Assembly (NCBI GenBank): GCA_028691385.1
Contig: JAQUZL010000062.1
Location: 1-11,323 of the forward strand
Origin: Oscillospiraceae bacterium
Lineage (GTDB): Bacteria > Bacillota > Clostridia > Oscillospirales > Oscillospiraceae
Length of the DNA: 11,323 nucleotides
Reading direction: 5' to 3'
The notes beneath the pieces were generated by a model. It saw nothing but the letters and a program-made list of their open reading frames with translations, had not been told where the DNA came from and did no database searches. Position 1 is the stretch's first letter, and each line of letters starts with the position of its first letter. The translations under genes were made by a program, and so were the position numbers. Of the stretch, positions 1 to 6,196 are shown one piece after another.

Positions 1-503
1 GCGGAATAGCCCAGAATGGTGACCATGGAGATGACACTGCCCGCGATCAAGGACGGTTTCGCTTCGGGGATGAGCACCTTGCAGACCATCTGCATCGCGG
101 AAGCGCCCATGGCCTGCGCCGCTTCGATAACGCCCGTGCCGACCTCCTGGAACGACGACTGCGTCATGCGCGCCACGTAGGGCGCAGCAGCAATAATCAG
201 GGTGAAAATCATGGCCTTGTTTCCCATTGCGGTTCCCACCACGCGCTTGGCCAGCGGCAGCATGGCCACCATCAGAATCACAAAGGGGATACTGCGAAAC
301 ACATTGACGATAACCCCCACCAGCCTATTCAGCCAGCCAATGGGATGAATGCCGCCCTTGTCGGTGGCATACAGTACAATGCCCAGCGGCAGGCCGATCG
401 CATAGGAAATCAGTGTGGCAATCACGGTCATATAGACGGTTTCCCAGATTCCGCGTGCCAAAATCCCGCTAAAAAACAGTTTTTGCAGTAGTTCCGAAAT
501 CAT
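1..503 (-). CDS. metI: Methionine ABC transporter permease MetI (C-terminus cut off by window edge)
   Basis: Membrane permease of the MetNIQ importer, which brings methionine into the cell with energy from MetN. The start is ATG at 503-501. It overlaps the metN stop in an ATGA junction, so the two are probably translationally coupled. A GAGGAGGG Shine-Dalgarno site lies inside the metN tail. My translation gives 167 complete residues against a usual ~217, so roughly the last 50 are outside the window. It begins MISELLQKLFFSGILARG. It then shows hydrophobic helices, the MetI-like 'FRSIPFVILMVAMLPLAKR' followed by VVGTAMGNKA, and the cytoplasmic EAA loop (EAAQAMGASAMQMVCKVLIP) that docks onto the ATPase. 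No frame break is seen. metQ would be expected further along on the minus strand outside the window, but that is inference. Confidence 0.93.
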   Translation of the reverse strand, partial: MISELLQKLFFSGILARGIWETVYMTVIATLISYAIGLPLGIVLYATDKGGIHPIGWLNRLVGVIVNVFRSIPFVILMVAMLPLAKRVVGTAMGNKAMIFTLIIAAAPYVARMTQSSFQEVGTGVIEAAQAMGASAMQMVCKVLIPEAKPSLIAGSVISMVTILGYS

Positions 504-1489
504 AGTGCACCCTCCTCGCAGTAAGTGATCCGATTGGCGGACAGCCAGGCCAGAATTTTTTTCGCTTGCACGTCGTCCTCCGGTAGCTGCACAACCATGT
601 GGCCATAGGCCTTTGTGTCGATTTCTCGGGTATCGGCGAACAAAATGTTGATGGGCGTCTGACACGCCAGAATCATTGCAGCAACTACCGGGGAGGAAGC
701 GGCCGCGCCGTCGAAAATCAGCCGAAGCTTTCTGCCGGTGGTCGCGCAGCGGCAACTGGCGGGAAGAATCATTTCCCGGGCAATATCCGATTGGGGATGA
801 GAAAATACGGCGCTGACCGGACCGGATTCCACGATCCGGCTGTTGTGCAGTACGGCGACGCGGCTGCAAATGCGCTCAATGACCGGCATTTCGTGGGTGA
901 TGACCACGATGGTGACGCCAAGCGTGCGGTTGATCTGTTCCAGCAAATCCAAAATGGAAGCCGTCGTGTTGGGATCAAGCGCGCTGGTGGCCTCATCGCA
1001 GAGCAGATACCTTGGCTTGGTCGCAAGGGCGCGGGCAATGGCAACGCGCTGCTTTTGACCGCCGGAGAGTTGGGCAGGGTAGGCGTTCGCCCGGTCGGAA
1101 AGCCCCACAAGCGCCAAAAGCTCCATGGCGCGCGCGGTGGCGTCCGCCTTCGCCACGCCGGCAAGCTCCAACGGAAAACAGACATTTTTCAGCACCGTTC
1201 GCTGTTCCAATAGACAAAAACCCTGAAAAATCATGCCGATGGACGCGCGCATCTTTCGCAGCGAAGCCGGGTGCAGTGCGGTCATGGATTGTCCGTCCAA
1301 AAGCACCTCGCCGGCGGTGGGTCGCTCCAGTAAATTGATGCAGCGAACAAGCGTGCTTTTTCCCGCGCCGGACAGCCCGATGATACCGAAAATTTCACCG
1401 TCAGCAATGGTCAGGTTGACGTCGTTCAGCGCAGGGATGACGCCGGAAGCGGTGGGATAGGATTTTGATAAATGGTTGAATTCGATCAT
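500..1489 (-). CDS. metN: Methionine ABC transporter ATP-binding protein MetN
   Basis: Cytoplasmic ATPase subunit of the MetNIQ methionine importer, 329 residues, close to the family length of ~340. It shows Walker A GLSGAGKST (38-46), Q-loop IFQ (87-89), signature LSGGQKQR (141-148), Walker B YLLCDEATSALD (161-172) and H-loop His199. A C-terminal region (~255-325) fits the NIL domain through which methionine inhibits transport in MetN proteins. After the Q-loop it reads GFCLLEQRTV, where most MetN proteins have HFNLL.SRTV, a small deviation. The start is ATG 1489-1487 with GAAAGGA about 10 bases upstream. That site lies directly behind the U-tract of the attenuator terminator, so metN is only made when transcription passes the terminator. 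It overlaps metI by 4 bases. Confidence 0.96.
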   Translation of the reverse strand: MIEFNHLSKSYPTASGVIPALNDVNLTIADGEIFGIIGLSGAGKSTLVRCINLLERPTAGEVLLDGQSMTALHPASLRKMRASIGMIFQGFCLLEQRTVLKNVCFPLELAGVAKADATARAMELLALVGLSDRANAYPAQLSGGQKQRVAIARALATKPRYLLCDEATSALDPNTTASILDLLEQINRTLGVTIVVITHEMPVIERICSRVAVLHNSRIVESGPVSAVFSHPQSDIAREMILPASCRCATTGRKLRLIFDGAAASSPVVAAMILACQTPINILFADTREIDTKAYGHMVVQLPEDDVQAKKILAWLSANRITYCEEGAL

Positions 1490-1512
1490 GACTGCATTGT
1501 CCTTTCAAAAAC

Positions 1513-1546
1513 AAAAAAAGATCAGGAACCATTTGGGTTCCTGATC
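1513..1546 (-). terminator. Rho-independent terminator in the metN leader (attenuator)
   Basis: Read on the minus strand: an 11-bp perfect stem GATCAGGAACC / GGTTCCTGATC (1546-1536 and 1530-1520) with a 5-base loop, then seven T (1519-1513). It lies between the Met-rich leader peptide and the metN Shine-Dalgarno site, so it can only act as an attenuator of metNI. Its 5' arm (CGATCAGG, 1547-1540) can pair instead with TCTGATTG (1584-1577) around the leader stop codon, 8 pairs including two G-U, which would prevent the terminator. The pairings were found by eye. Confidence 0.9.
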
Positions 1547-1579
1547 GCAAACAATCTGAAGAAATCGCAAAACGACCAA

Positions 1580-1696
1580 TCAGACGGATGAGGAAGACAC
1601 CGGGTTCAAAATGCGCGCGCAAAGCGGCATGCACATGCCATTGGTCATGCACATCATCTGATCCATCTTGATTGTGGTGAAAAATGCGGATTTCAT
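1580..1696 (-). CDS. Met/Cys-rich leader peptide controlling metNI (38 aa)
   Basis: A short reading frame starting at ATG 1696-1694 and ending at TGA 1582-1580. A very good Shine-Dalgarno site, AAGGAG, sits 8 bases upstream (1710-1705). The peptide begins MKSAFFTTIK, continues with MDQMMCMTNGMCMPLC (residues 11-26) and ends with VSSSSV. Six of the 13 codons at residues 11-23 are Met, and there are three Cys (16, 22, 26). Its position fits a regulatory leader peptide: a consensus promoter just upstream, and a terminator and metN just downstream. The inferred mechanism is ribosome stalling at Met codons when charged Met-tRNA is scarce. Stalling would free 1577-1584 to pair with the terminator's 5' arm and let metNI be transcribed. 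When the ribosome reaches the stop codon it covers 1577-1584 and the terminator forms. Segment 1640-1648 (Met codons) can pair with 1572-1580, which would restore termination without translation. No experimental support is available. Confidence 0.82.
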   Translation of the reverse strand: MKSAFFTTIKMDQMMCMTNGMCMPLCARILNPVSSSSV

Positions 1697-1729
1697 AAGC
1701 CCGGCTCCTTTCGTCTAATCGTTGCGCTC

Positions 1730-1758
1730 ATTATAGCGAGGCGAATTTGGAATGTCAA
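1730..1758 (-). promoter_or_regulatory. Consensus sigma-A promoter of the metNI leader
   Basis: On the minus strand TTGACA (1758-1753), a 17-base spacer, and TATAAT (1735-1730): both hexamers match the consensus exactly. Transcription should start near 1722-1724. This leaves only about 27 bases before the leader-peptide ATG at 1696, too little for an S-box or T-box in front of the peptide. Confidence 0.9.
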
Positions 1759-1772
1759 CCCCATTTCGCAAA

Positions 1773-1795
1773 AAACATATTAATTTTATATGTTT
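1773..1795. repeat. AT-rich inverted repeat upstream of the metNI promoter
   Basis: AAACATAT (1773-1780), 7 bases TAATTTT, then ATATGTTT (1788-1795): a perfect 8-bp inverted repeat. It lies 14 bases upstream of the metNI -35 box, in the gap between divergent genes. It could be a repressor or activator site, or an AT-rich UP-like element. No regulator gene is seen in the window. Confidence 0.5.
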
Positions 1796-1914
1796 ATGTG
1801 GCGGACGCCAAAAAATGAAAACGTGCGGTCATGATACCAAACAACCGAACGAAAAAGAACGCATGTGGTCATAATTGCCAAATCAATCCGCGCAATTTGA
1901 CCGGAAAAAGGTGG

Positions 1915-1948
1915 AATGCCTGCTATCTTTTTGCAAAATGTCTGCTAT
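1915..1948 (+). repeat. 12-base direct repeat overlapping the MFS promoter
   Basis: AATGCCTGCTAT (1915-1926) and AATGTCTGCTAT (1937-1948) match in 11 of 12 bases with a 22-base period, about two turns of the helix. The second copy runs into the -10 box of the transporter gene. Such spacing suits two protomers bound to one face of DNA. Whether it is an operator is inference. Confidence 0.4.
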
Positions 1949-1951
1949 AAT
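1943..1951 (+). promoter_or_regulatory. Extended -10 promoter of the MFS gene
   Basis: TGCTATAAT is an extended -10 element (TGN plus a perfect TATAAT at 1946-1951). No good -35 hexamer stands 16-18 bases upstream, which fits an extended -10 or activator-dependent promoter. It lies 34 bases before the transporter start codon. Confidence 0.6.
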
Positions 1952-1985
1952 GTTTCAGAATTAACAAAGAAAAGAAGATGACCCT

Positions 1986-3221
1986 ATGACGAAAGAAAGA
2001 ACCTCCGCTTTGCAAATTGAGCGGCGGTACGCAGTCCTGCAGAGCAGCAGCTGCGTTGCAGATTGCACGACCTATGGTCTTGCATCTATTTTTTTAACCT
2101 ATTGCGGCTTGAGCAATACCAGCATTGGCTACACGACGGCGGCCGCGGCAATTCTGTCGATTATCATGCAGCTGACGATTTCCAACTATTCCGATCATCA
2201 CGCGGCCATGCCAATCCGCAGGATTGCGGCAGCGATGAACCTACTTTTGGCTGTTTGCAGCGCAATTCTGGCGCCCATGCTGCTGCCGGCGGTGCTGATG
2301 GCGTCGGTTTTTGCGGTGGCTATGGCAACAGACTGTAGCCTATACAGCATCAACAATGCGCTGATGATGCAGTATATGAACGTGGGCATTCCGGTTCGAT
2401 ATGGGTGGCCGCGGGGCGTCGGCTCTCTTTGCTATGCACTGGCGGCGTATATTCTGGGTCTTGCGATTGACTGCTGGAGTCCGGCGCTGCTGATGAAGGG
2501 TTGCCTTGCATTCAGCGCCGCTGCGTTTGCGGCGTCGTTATGGATGCCGGACCCCACGCGCTGCGCGGGCAGGCCACTGCAGGCAACGCAGAAAACGCAC
2601 ACCACCACAACGGTTCAGATGCTGCGGGGCAATCGGCCGCTGGCACTGTTTTTGCTGGCCTGCATTTTGGTGGGCTCCGGTCAAAGTGTTTGCAGTCTGT
2701 TTTTGGTGCGCGTGGTGGAAAACCTTGGCGGCACCGGCTCTCAGGTGGGCATTGCCATGCTGATTCAGTCCGGCGTCGAGCTGCCGGCCATGTGCCTATC
2801 TCCGCTGCTGCTGCGCAAGTTTCGTCCCGGAAAGCTTTTGGCCATCAGCTTTTCCTGCTATGCGGTCAAAATCCTGCTGATCGCGCTCTGCGGCAATTTG
2901 ACGATGCTGTTTGTGATCATGTTTTTTTCCATCTTCTGCTTCGGCATCTATGGCGTTGCGTCGGTGCTCTTTGTCAATGAGATTGTGGGGGCGGACGAAA
3001 AAACCCGCGCCCAGTCGCTGGTGAACCTGTGCTTCATGCGCGGCATTGGCGGCATCATCGGCAATGCCTGTTCGGGCATTTTGCTCGATCAAGTGGGGCT
3101 GCACAGCCTGCTGTACATCTGTTTTGCCGTGTCGGCAGCCGGCGCGCTGCTGTTTATTTTCAGCGTGTCCCATTATGGCAAGCGGCAGTATCGCGAGCGG
3201 CATTTGAGCATGGAAGGTTGA
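1986..3221 (+). CDS. MFS transporter (MFS_1-like / LacY-NupG-like), substrate unknown
   Basis: Integral membrane protein of 411 residues with about 12 hydrophobic helices in two halves. They are separated by a polar stretch at ~188-216 rich in Thr, Arg and His. The segment RYGWPRGVGSLCYALAAYILG (from ~138) resembles the 'YG..R..GS.gfa' signature of the MFS_1-like family that includes LacY and nucleoside/H+ symporters. A loose loop-2-3 motif NYSDHH...RR (68-79) is also present. The chosen ATG is preceded only by a weak purine stretch (AAGAAGAT). The next in-frame Met is well inside the first helix region. The divergent neighbour is the metNI leader and the downstream neighbour is 4-hydroxybutyrate dehydrogenase. 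The substrate cannot be read from the sequence; a hydroxy- or dicarboxylic acid is a guess from the neighbour only. Confidence 0.85.
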   Translation: MTKERTSALQIERRYAVLQSSSCVADCTTYGLASIFLTYCGLSNTSIGYTTAAAAILSIIMQLTISNYSDHHAAMPIRRIAAAMNLLLAVCSAILAPMLLPAVLMASVFAVAMATDCSLYSINNALMMQYMNVGIPVRYGWPRGVGSLCYALAAYILGLAIDCWSPALLMKGCLAFSAAAFAASLWMPDPTRCAGRPLQATQKTHTTTTVQMLRGNRPLALFLLACILVGSGQSVCSLFLVRVVENLGGTGSQVGIAMLIQSGVELPAMCLSPLLLRKFRPGKLLAISFSCYAVKILLIALCGNLTMLFVIMFFSIFCFGIYGVASVLFVNEIVGADEKTRAQSLVNLCFMRGIGGIIGNACSGILLDQVGLHSLLYICFAVSAAGALLFIFSVSHYGKRQYRERHLSMEG

Positions 3222-3246
3222 CAAAGCGGACGCGCAGCCGTATGAT
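3218..3246 (+). promoter_or_regulatory. Sigma-A promoter of the 4-hydroxybutyrate dehydrogenase gene
   Basis: TTGACA (3218-3223), exactly 17 bases, then TATGAT (3241-3246). The -35 box overlaps the stop codon of the MFS gene (TGA 3219-3221). Transcription should start near 3253, about 47 bases before the dehydrogenase ATG. The dehydrogenase can therefore be expressed independently of the transporter. Confidence 0.82.
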
Positions 3247-3299
3247 AAATCCATCGGAATCCTTTGTGGGACAACTTAATTCGTAAAGGAATGATACCT

Positions 3300-4475
3300 A
3301 TGGATGCTTTTTCCGCTTCCTTAATGGCCGATCCCAGAGAGATTATTATTGCGCCGACCATTTACCGCTTTGCCTCGTTTGCCGACATGGCGCAGCGGTT
3401 TGCGCTGAACGCGCGCGATGTGGTGCTGACCAACGAATTTATTTTCCAGCCCTTCATGGCGCAGCTCGCGCTGCCGTGCCAGTTTGTGTTTTATGAGCAG
3501 TTTACCGGCGGTGAGCCGTCGGAGGACATGATCGAGGCGCTGTTTCGCGCGATTGACTATGACAGCTATGACCGCGTGATCGCCGTTGGCGGCGGCGCAA
3601 TTCTGGATATGGGTAAGCTGCTTGGCTGCAAGCGCCCGGACACAGTGCACAATCTGTTTTTCAAACGGTTTCCGGTGCAGCATGAAAAGCAGGTCGTGGC
3701 GGTGCCGACCACCTGCGGTACAGGCTCCGAGTGCACCAATATTTCCGTCGCGATTGTGAAGGATGAAAAAGACGGTGCACTGACCGGTGCGGAAACAAAG
3801 CTGGGACTGGTTTCTGACGACATGATTCCGGGCACGGTGTGCCTGATTCCGTCGCTGCTGGCAACGCTGCCGTATCATCCGTTTGCGTGCTCGGCCATTG
3901 ACGCGCTGATCCATGCAACGGAGTCGTTTTTGTCGCCGCAGCGCAAAACGATGACCTCGGAGATGTTCTCTGTGCGCGCCATTGAGCTGATTTTGGAGGG
4001 TTTTCGACAGATTGCTGCAAATGGCCCGGAAGCGAGAATGGCATATCTGGGCGAGTATCTCACGGCGTCTTTGTATGCCGGCATTGCTTTTTTGAAGGCC
4101 GGCTGCGCCACGGTGCACGCCATGAGTTTTCCGTTGGGCGGCGCTTACCATGTGCCCCACGGCGAGTCCAATTACATGCTCTTTGGCGAGATTCTGCAGC
4201 TTTATGATGCGGTGCAGCCGGAAGGTGAGCTGCTGCGGCTGAAACAACTGATTGCCCGCGTCTGCGGCTGCAAGGACACGGACGCCATTGCCGCGCTGCG
4301 GGGTCTGCTGGAACAGGTGCTGCCGCTGCGAGCGCTGCACGAAACCGGGTTCACACAGGCGGATATCACCGCGTTTCCGGCGTCGGTGGCGGTCAACCAG
4401 CAGCGGCTCATCAGCAATTCCTATGTGCCGATGACGCGCGAGCGGATGGAGGCAATCTATCGCGCCTGTTACTAA
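3300..4475 (+). CDS. 4hbD: 4-hydroxybutyrate dehydrogenase (iron-containing alcohol dehydrogenase family)
   Basis: NAD(P)-linked group III alcohol dehydrogenase that interconverts succinate semialdehyde and 4-hydroxybutyrate in the succinate/GABA fermentation route toward butyrate. The start is ATG 3300 because AAAGGA lies 9 bases upstream. An in-frame TTG at 3264 has no ribosome site. This gives 391 residues. Visible features are the cofactor loop VGGGAILD (96-103), PTTCGTGSE (136-144), and the four expected metal ligands Asp201, His205, His273 and His287. From memory it follows the C. kluyveri enzyme closely: LTNEF near the N terminus, GEPS.DMI, SAIDALIHATESFLSP, YAGIAFLKAG, VHAMSFPLGGAYHVPHGE.N and QQRL near the C terminus. 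An Ala replaces the usual Ser after GGG. No CoA-transferase or 4-hydroxybutyryl-CoA dehydratase gene is in the window. A relative with another short hydroxyacid substrate is possible. Confidence 0.87.
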   Translation: MDAFSASLMADPREIIIAPTIYRFASFADMAQRFALNARDVVLTNEFIFQPFMAQLALPCQFVFYEQFTGGEPSEDMIEALFRAIDYDSYDRVIAVGGGAILDMGKLLGCKRPDTVHNLFFKRFPVQHEKQVVAVPTTCGTGSECTNISVAIVKDEKDGALTGAETKLGLVSDDMIPGTVCLIPSLLATLPYHPFACSAIDALIHATESFLSPQRKTMTSEMFSVRAIELILEGFRQIAANGPEARMAYLGEYLTASLYAGIAFLKAGCATVHAMSFPLGGAYHVPHGESNYMLFGEILQLYDAVQPEGELLRLKQLIARVCGCKDTDAIAALRGLLEQVLPLRALHETGFTQADITAFPASVAVNQQRLISNSYVPMTRERMEAIYRACY

Positions 4476-4482
4476 AAAAGTG

Positions 4483-4512
4483 CCCCCACGAAGAACTTCT
4501 TCGTGGGGGTTT
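4483..4512 (+). terminator. Terminator after 4hbD
   Basis: CCCCCACGAAG / CTTCGTGGGGG, 11 perfect pairs (4483-4493 and 4499-4509), loop AACTT, then TTT. It begins 7 bases after the stop codon. On the minus strand it is followed by CACTTTTTT, so it probably also stops transcripts of the convergent gene. Confidence 0.88.
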
Positions 4513-4519
4513 CTGATGA

Positions 4520-4553
4520 AAAGCAAACGCCCGAATGTTCGGACGTTTGCTTT
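4520..4553 (-). terminator. Terminator of the 138-residue hypothetical gene
   Basis: AAAGCAAACG (4520-4529) pairs with CGTTTGCTTT (4544-4553). After one mismatch, CCGAA pairs with TTCGG around a 2-base loop. On the minus strand it overlaps the gene's TAA stop and ends in TTTTC, a short U-tract. Together with the hairpin at 4483 it forms a double barrier between convergent genes. Confidence 0.75.
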
Positions 4554-4968
4554 AGAAATCCGGACTTTCGACCAGTAGATTGTCGGTGCCATGGGCTTGA
4601 AATTCGGAAATATATTGATCCATTCTGGTGCATAACTCATCATAATTGTCGTCAGAAATTGGTTCGTATTCCATATCTCTGCGCGCAAGCTCTTCTGCCA
4701 AAATCTCAAAGAAGACAGAATCCTCATAATCCATGATGGCCTCATGGATACCGCCCTCAGAAAAAGCGCGCGATGGGACGACCTCGCCGTTCCAAACTTC
4801 AGAAAGCCCCGGCATCCCAGCTTTCGCTGCAAGGGCAAACAGCTTGCTTTCAATTTGGTCATAATCCGCGATGCGGTCATCCTCGCGCGTCGAATTCAGA
4901 ATCCAGTTTCCGATGTAGGCAAGATCCAGCAGGCGACGGTATTCTTTCGCAGTCAGTTCAATGTTCAT
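4552..4968 (-). CDS. Hypothetical protein, 138 aa, acidic, soluble
   Basis: I do not recognise a named family. The start ATG 4968-4966 is preceded by a near-ideal AAAGGAGG at 6 bases, and a -10/-35 pair lies further upstream, so it is a real single-gene unit. The protein is rich in Asp and Glu, has no membrane segment or signal peptide, and looks mostly helical. It starts MNIELTAKEYRRLLDLAYIG and includes WILNSTREDDRIADYDQIE, a 'DYEDSVFFEILAEELARRD' stretch and an acidic tail. It is AT-richer than the cell-wall genes (22 G/C of 60 at 4621-4680), which may point to accessory origin. Terminators and convergent or divergent neighbours isolate it, so context gives no function. Confidence 0.78.
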   Translation of the reverse strand: MNIELTAKEYRRLLDLAYIGNWILNSTREDDRIADYDQIESKLFALAAKAGMPGLSEVWNGEVVPSRAFSEGGIHEAIMDYEDSVFFEILAEELARRDMEYEPISDDNYDELCTRMDQYISEFQAHGTDNLLVESPDF

Positions 4969-4991
4969 AGGATGCCTCCTTTCTCTATCAC

Positions 4992-5020
4992 ATTATATAC
5001 CGAACAAGTTATGATTTCCA
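4992..5020 (-). promoter_or_regulatory. Promoter of the 138-residue hypothetical gene
   Basis: On the minus strand TGGAAA (5020-5015, 4 of 6 to consensus), 17 bases, TATAAT (4997-4992, perfect). The start codon is 23 bases downstream of the -10 box. Confidence 0.65.
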
Positions 5021-5052
5021 CTATATTTCCGACGAAAATCTCGAAGTTTGAC

Positions 5053-5081
5053 TTGTTTTAGTGGCCGGAATGACATATGAT
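5053..5081 (+). promoter_or_regulatory. Candidate promoter of the ddl-murI-DUF1934 operon
   Basis: TTGTTT (5053-5058), 17 bases, TATGAT (5076-5081). A better -10 hexamer, TATAAT (5083-5088), lies nearby but has no matching -35. The TTGACT at 5048 is 29 bases from it, too far. A small hairpin GAGCCG-TT-CGGCTC (5099-5112) lies between here and the ddl start. Confidence 0.4.
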
Positions 5082-5130
5082 ATATAATAAATTGTTTTGA
5101 GCCGTTCGGCTCGTGTGAGAGGGTATCAAA

Positions 5131-6195
5131 TTGAAGAAAATCAGCGTGTGTGTATTATTTGGCGGAATTTCACCGGAACATGAGGTCAGCCTGCGATCGG
5201 CAGAGGCGGTTTTGCACCACATGGATCCGGAAAAATATGATATTTATCCCGTTGGCATTACCAAGCGGGGGCAGTGGCTGCTTTTTGGCAGCGATGATTA
5301 TTCCATGCTGCCGGACAGCCGCTGGGAACAGTGCCCGGCAAACTGCCAAGTGCTGATTTCCCCGGTGCGGGGCGAGGGACTGCTGCGTTTTGAGGGCGAC
5401 CGGGTGGTGCGCGCGCAGATTGATGTGGTATTTCCCGTGCTGCACGGCGAAAACGGCGAAGACGGCGCGATGCAGGGACTGCTGCAGCTGGCGGGCATCG
5501 CCTGCGTCGGACCCGGCGTCGGCGCATCTGCGGCGTCTATGGACAAGGGTATGACAAAGCTGGTGGCCGACTTTGCAGGCGTTCGGCAGGCCGCTTGGGT
5601 CATGGCCACGCGCCGCGAAATTGAAAAAAACTGTGAACTGGTCTGCGATAAGGTTGAAAAGCAGTTCGCGTACCCGGTGTTTATCAAACCGGCGGGAACC
5701 GGCTCATCGGTGGGCGTCCACAAGGCGAAGGAGCGGGAAGCGCTGCTCGCTGCGCTGCGCGACGCTGCGGCGTTCGACGAAAAGGTGCTGGTGGAAGAAT
5801 TTATTGACGGCCACGAAGTGGAAGTTGCTGTGCTGGGCAATGAAACGCCGGCAGCGTCGATTTGCGGAGAAATTGATTCCGGCGCGGAGTTTTATGATTA
5901 TGACGCAAAGTATATCTCCGATACCTCGCGGGCCTATATTCCCGCGCGGATTGGGGAGGATACGGCCGAGCAGGTGCGCGAGCTGGCGGTGCGGATCTAT
6001 TTGGCACTGGGCTGCCGCGGCCTTTCCCGGGTGGACTTCTTTGTGACCTATCAGGGGCAGGAACCGGTGTTCAACGAAATCAACACGATTCCGGGCTTTA
6101 CGTCTATTTCTATGTATCCCAAACTGTTCGAGGCCAGCGGCATCACATTTTCCGCGCTGGTGGATCGGCTGATCCAGTTGGCAATGGAGGCATAA
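5131..6195 (+). CDS. ddl: D-alanine--D-alanine ligase
   Basis: Cytoplasmic ATP-grasp enzyme that joins two D-alanines for the peptidoglycan stem peptide. 354 residues, the DdlA-like length. The start is TTG (5131) with GAGAGGG 7 bases upstream. The motif LFGGISPEHEVS begins at residue 9 and the next in-frame Met is residue 31, so the rare start codon is required. Motifs: HGENGEDG (105-112), ATP-grasp loop FIKPAGTGSSVGV (184-196), VEEFIDGHEVEV (221-232), omega-loop YDYDAKY (255-261) and NEINTIPGFT (315-324). The omega-loop with Lys-Tyr fits D-Ala-D-Ala ligases rather than VanA-type D-Ala-D-lactate ligases. It is the first gene of the operon with murI 1 base downstream. Confidence 0.96.
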   Translation: MKKISVCVLFGGISPEHEVSLRSAEAVLHHMDPEKYDIYPVGITKRGQWLLFGSDDYSMLPDSRWEQCPANCQVLISPVRGEGLLRFEGDRVVRAQIDVVFPVLHGENGEDGAMQGLLQLAGIACVGPGVGASAASMDKGMTKLVADFAGVRQAAWVMATRREIEKNCELVCDKVEKQFAYPVFIKPAGTGSSVGVHKAKEREALLAALRDAAAFDEKVLVEEFIDGHEVEVAVLGNETPAASICGEIDSGAEFYDYDAKYISDTSRAYIPARIGEDTAEQVRELAVRIYLALGCRGLSRVDFFVTYQGQEPVFNEINTIPGFTSISMYPKLFEASGITFSALVDRLIQLAMEA

Positions 6196-6196
6196 T

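Noticed and set aside
1401..1652. 83-residue minus-strand frame overlapping the metN start and leader region
   Set aside because: It spans the terminator hairpin and has no ribosome site. The shorter leader frame at 1580-1696 in another frame has an excellent one.
1697..1985. S-box (SAM) or T-box riboswitch for the metNI operon
   Set aside because: The mapped promoter leaves only about 27 bases before the leader peptide. I saw no T-box consensus sequence and no four-way S-box pattern before the terminator, although a covariance-model search could not be run.
3321..4880. 519-residue minus-strand open frame opposite 4hbD
   Set aside because: It is antisense to a clear enzyme gene, crosses two terminators and the hypothetical gene, is full of Arg, His and Gln, and has no recognisable domain; a shadow of GC-rich codons.
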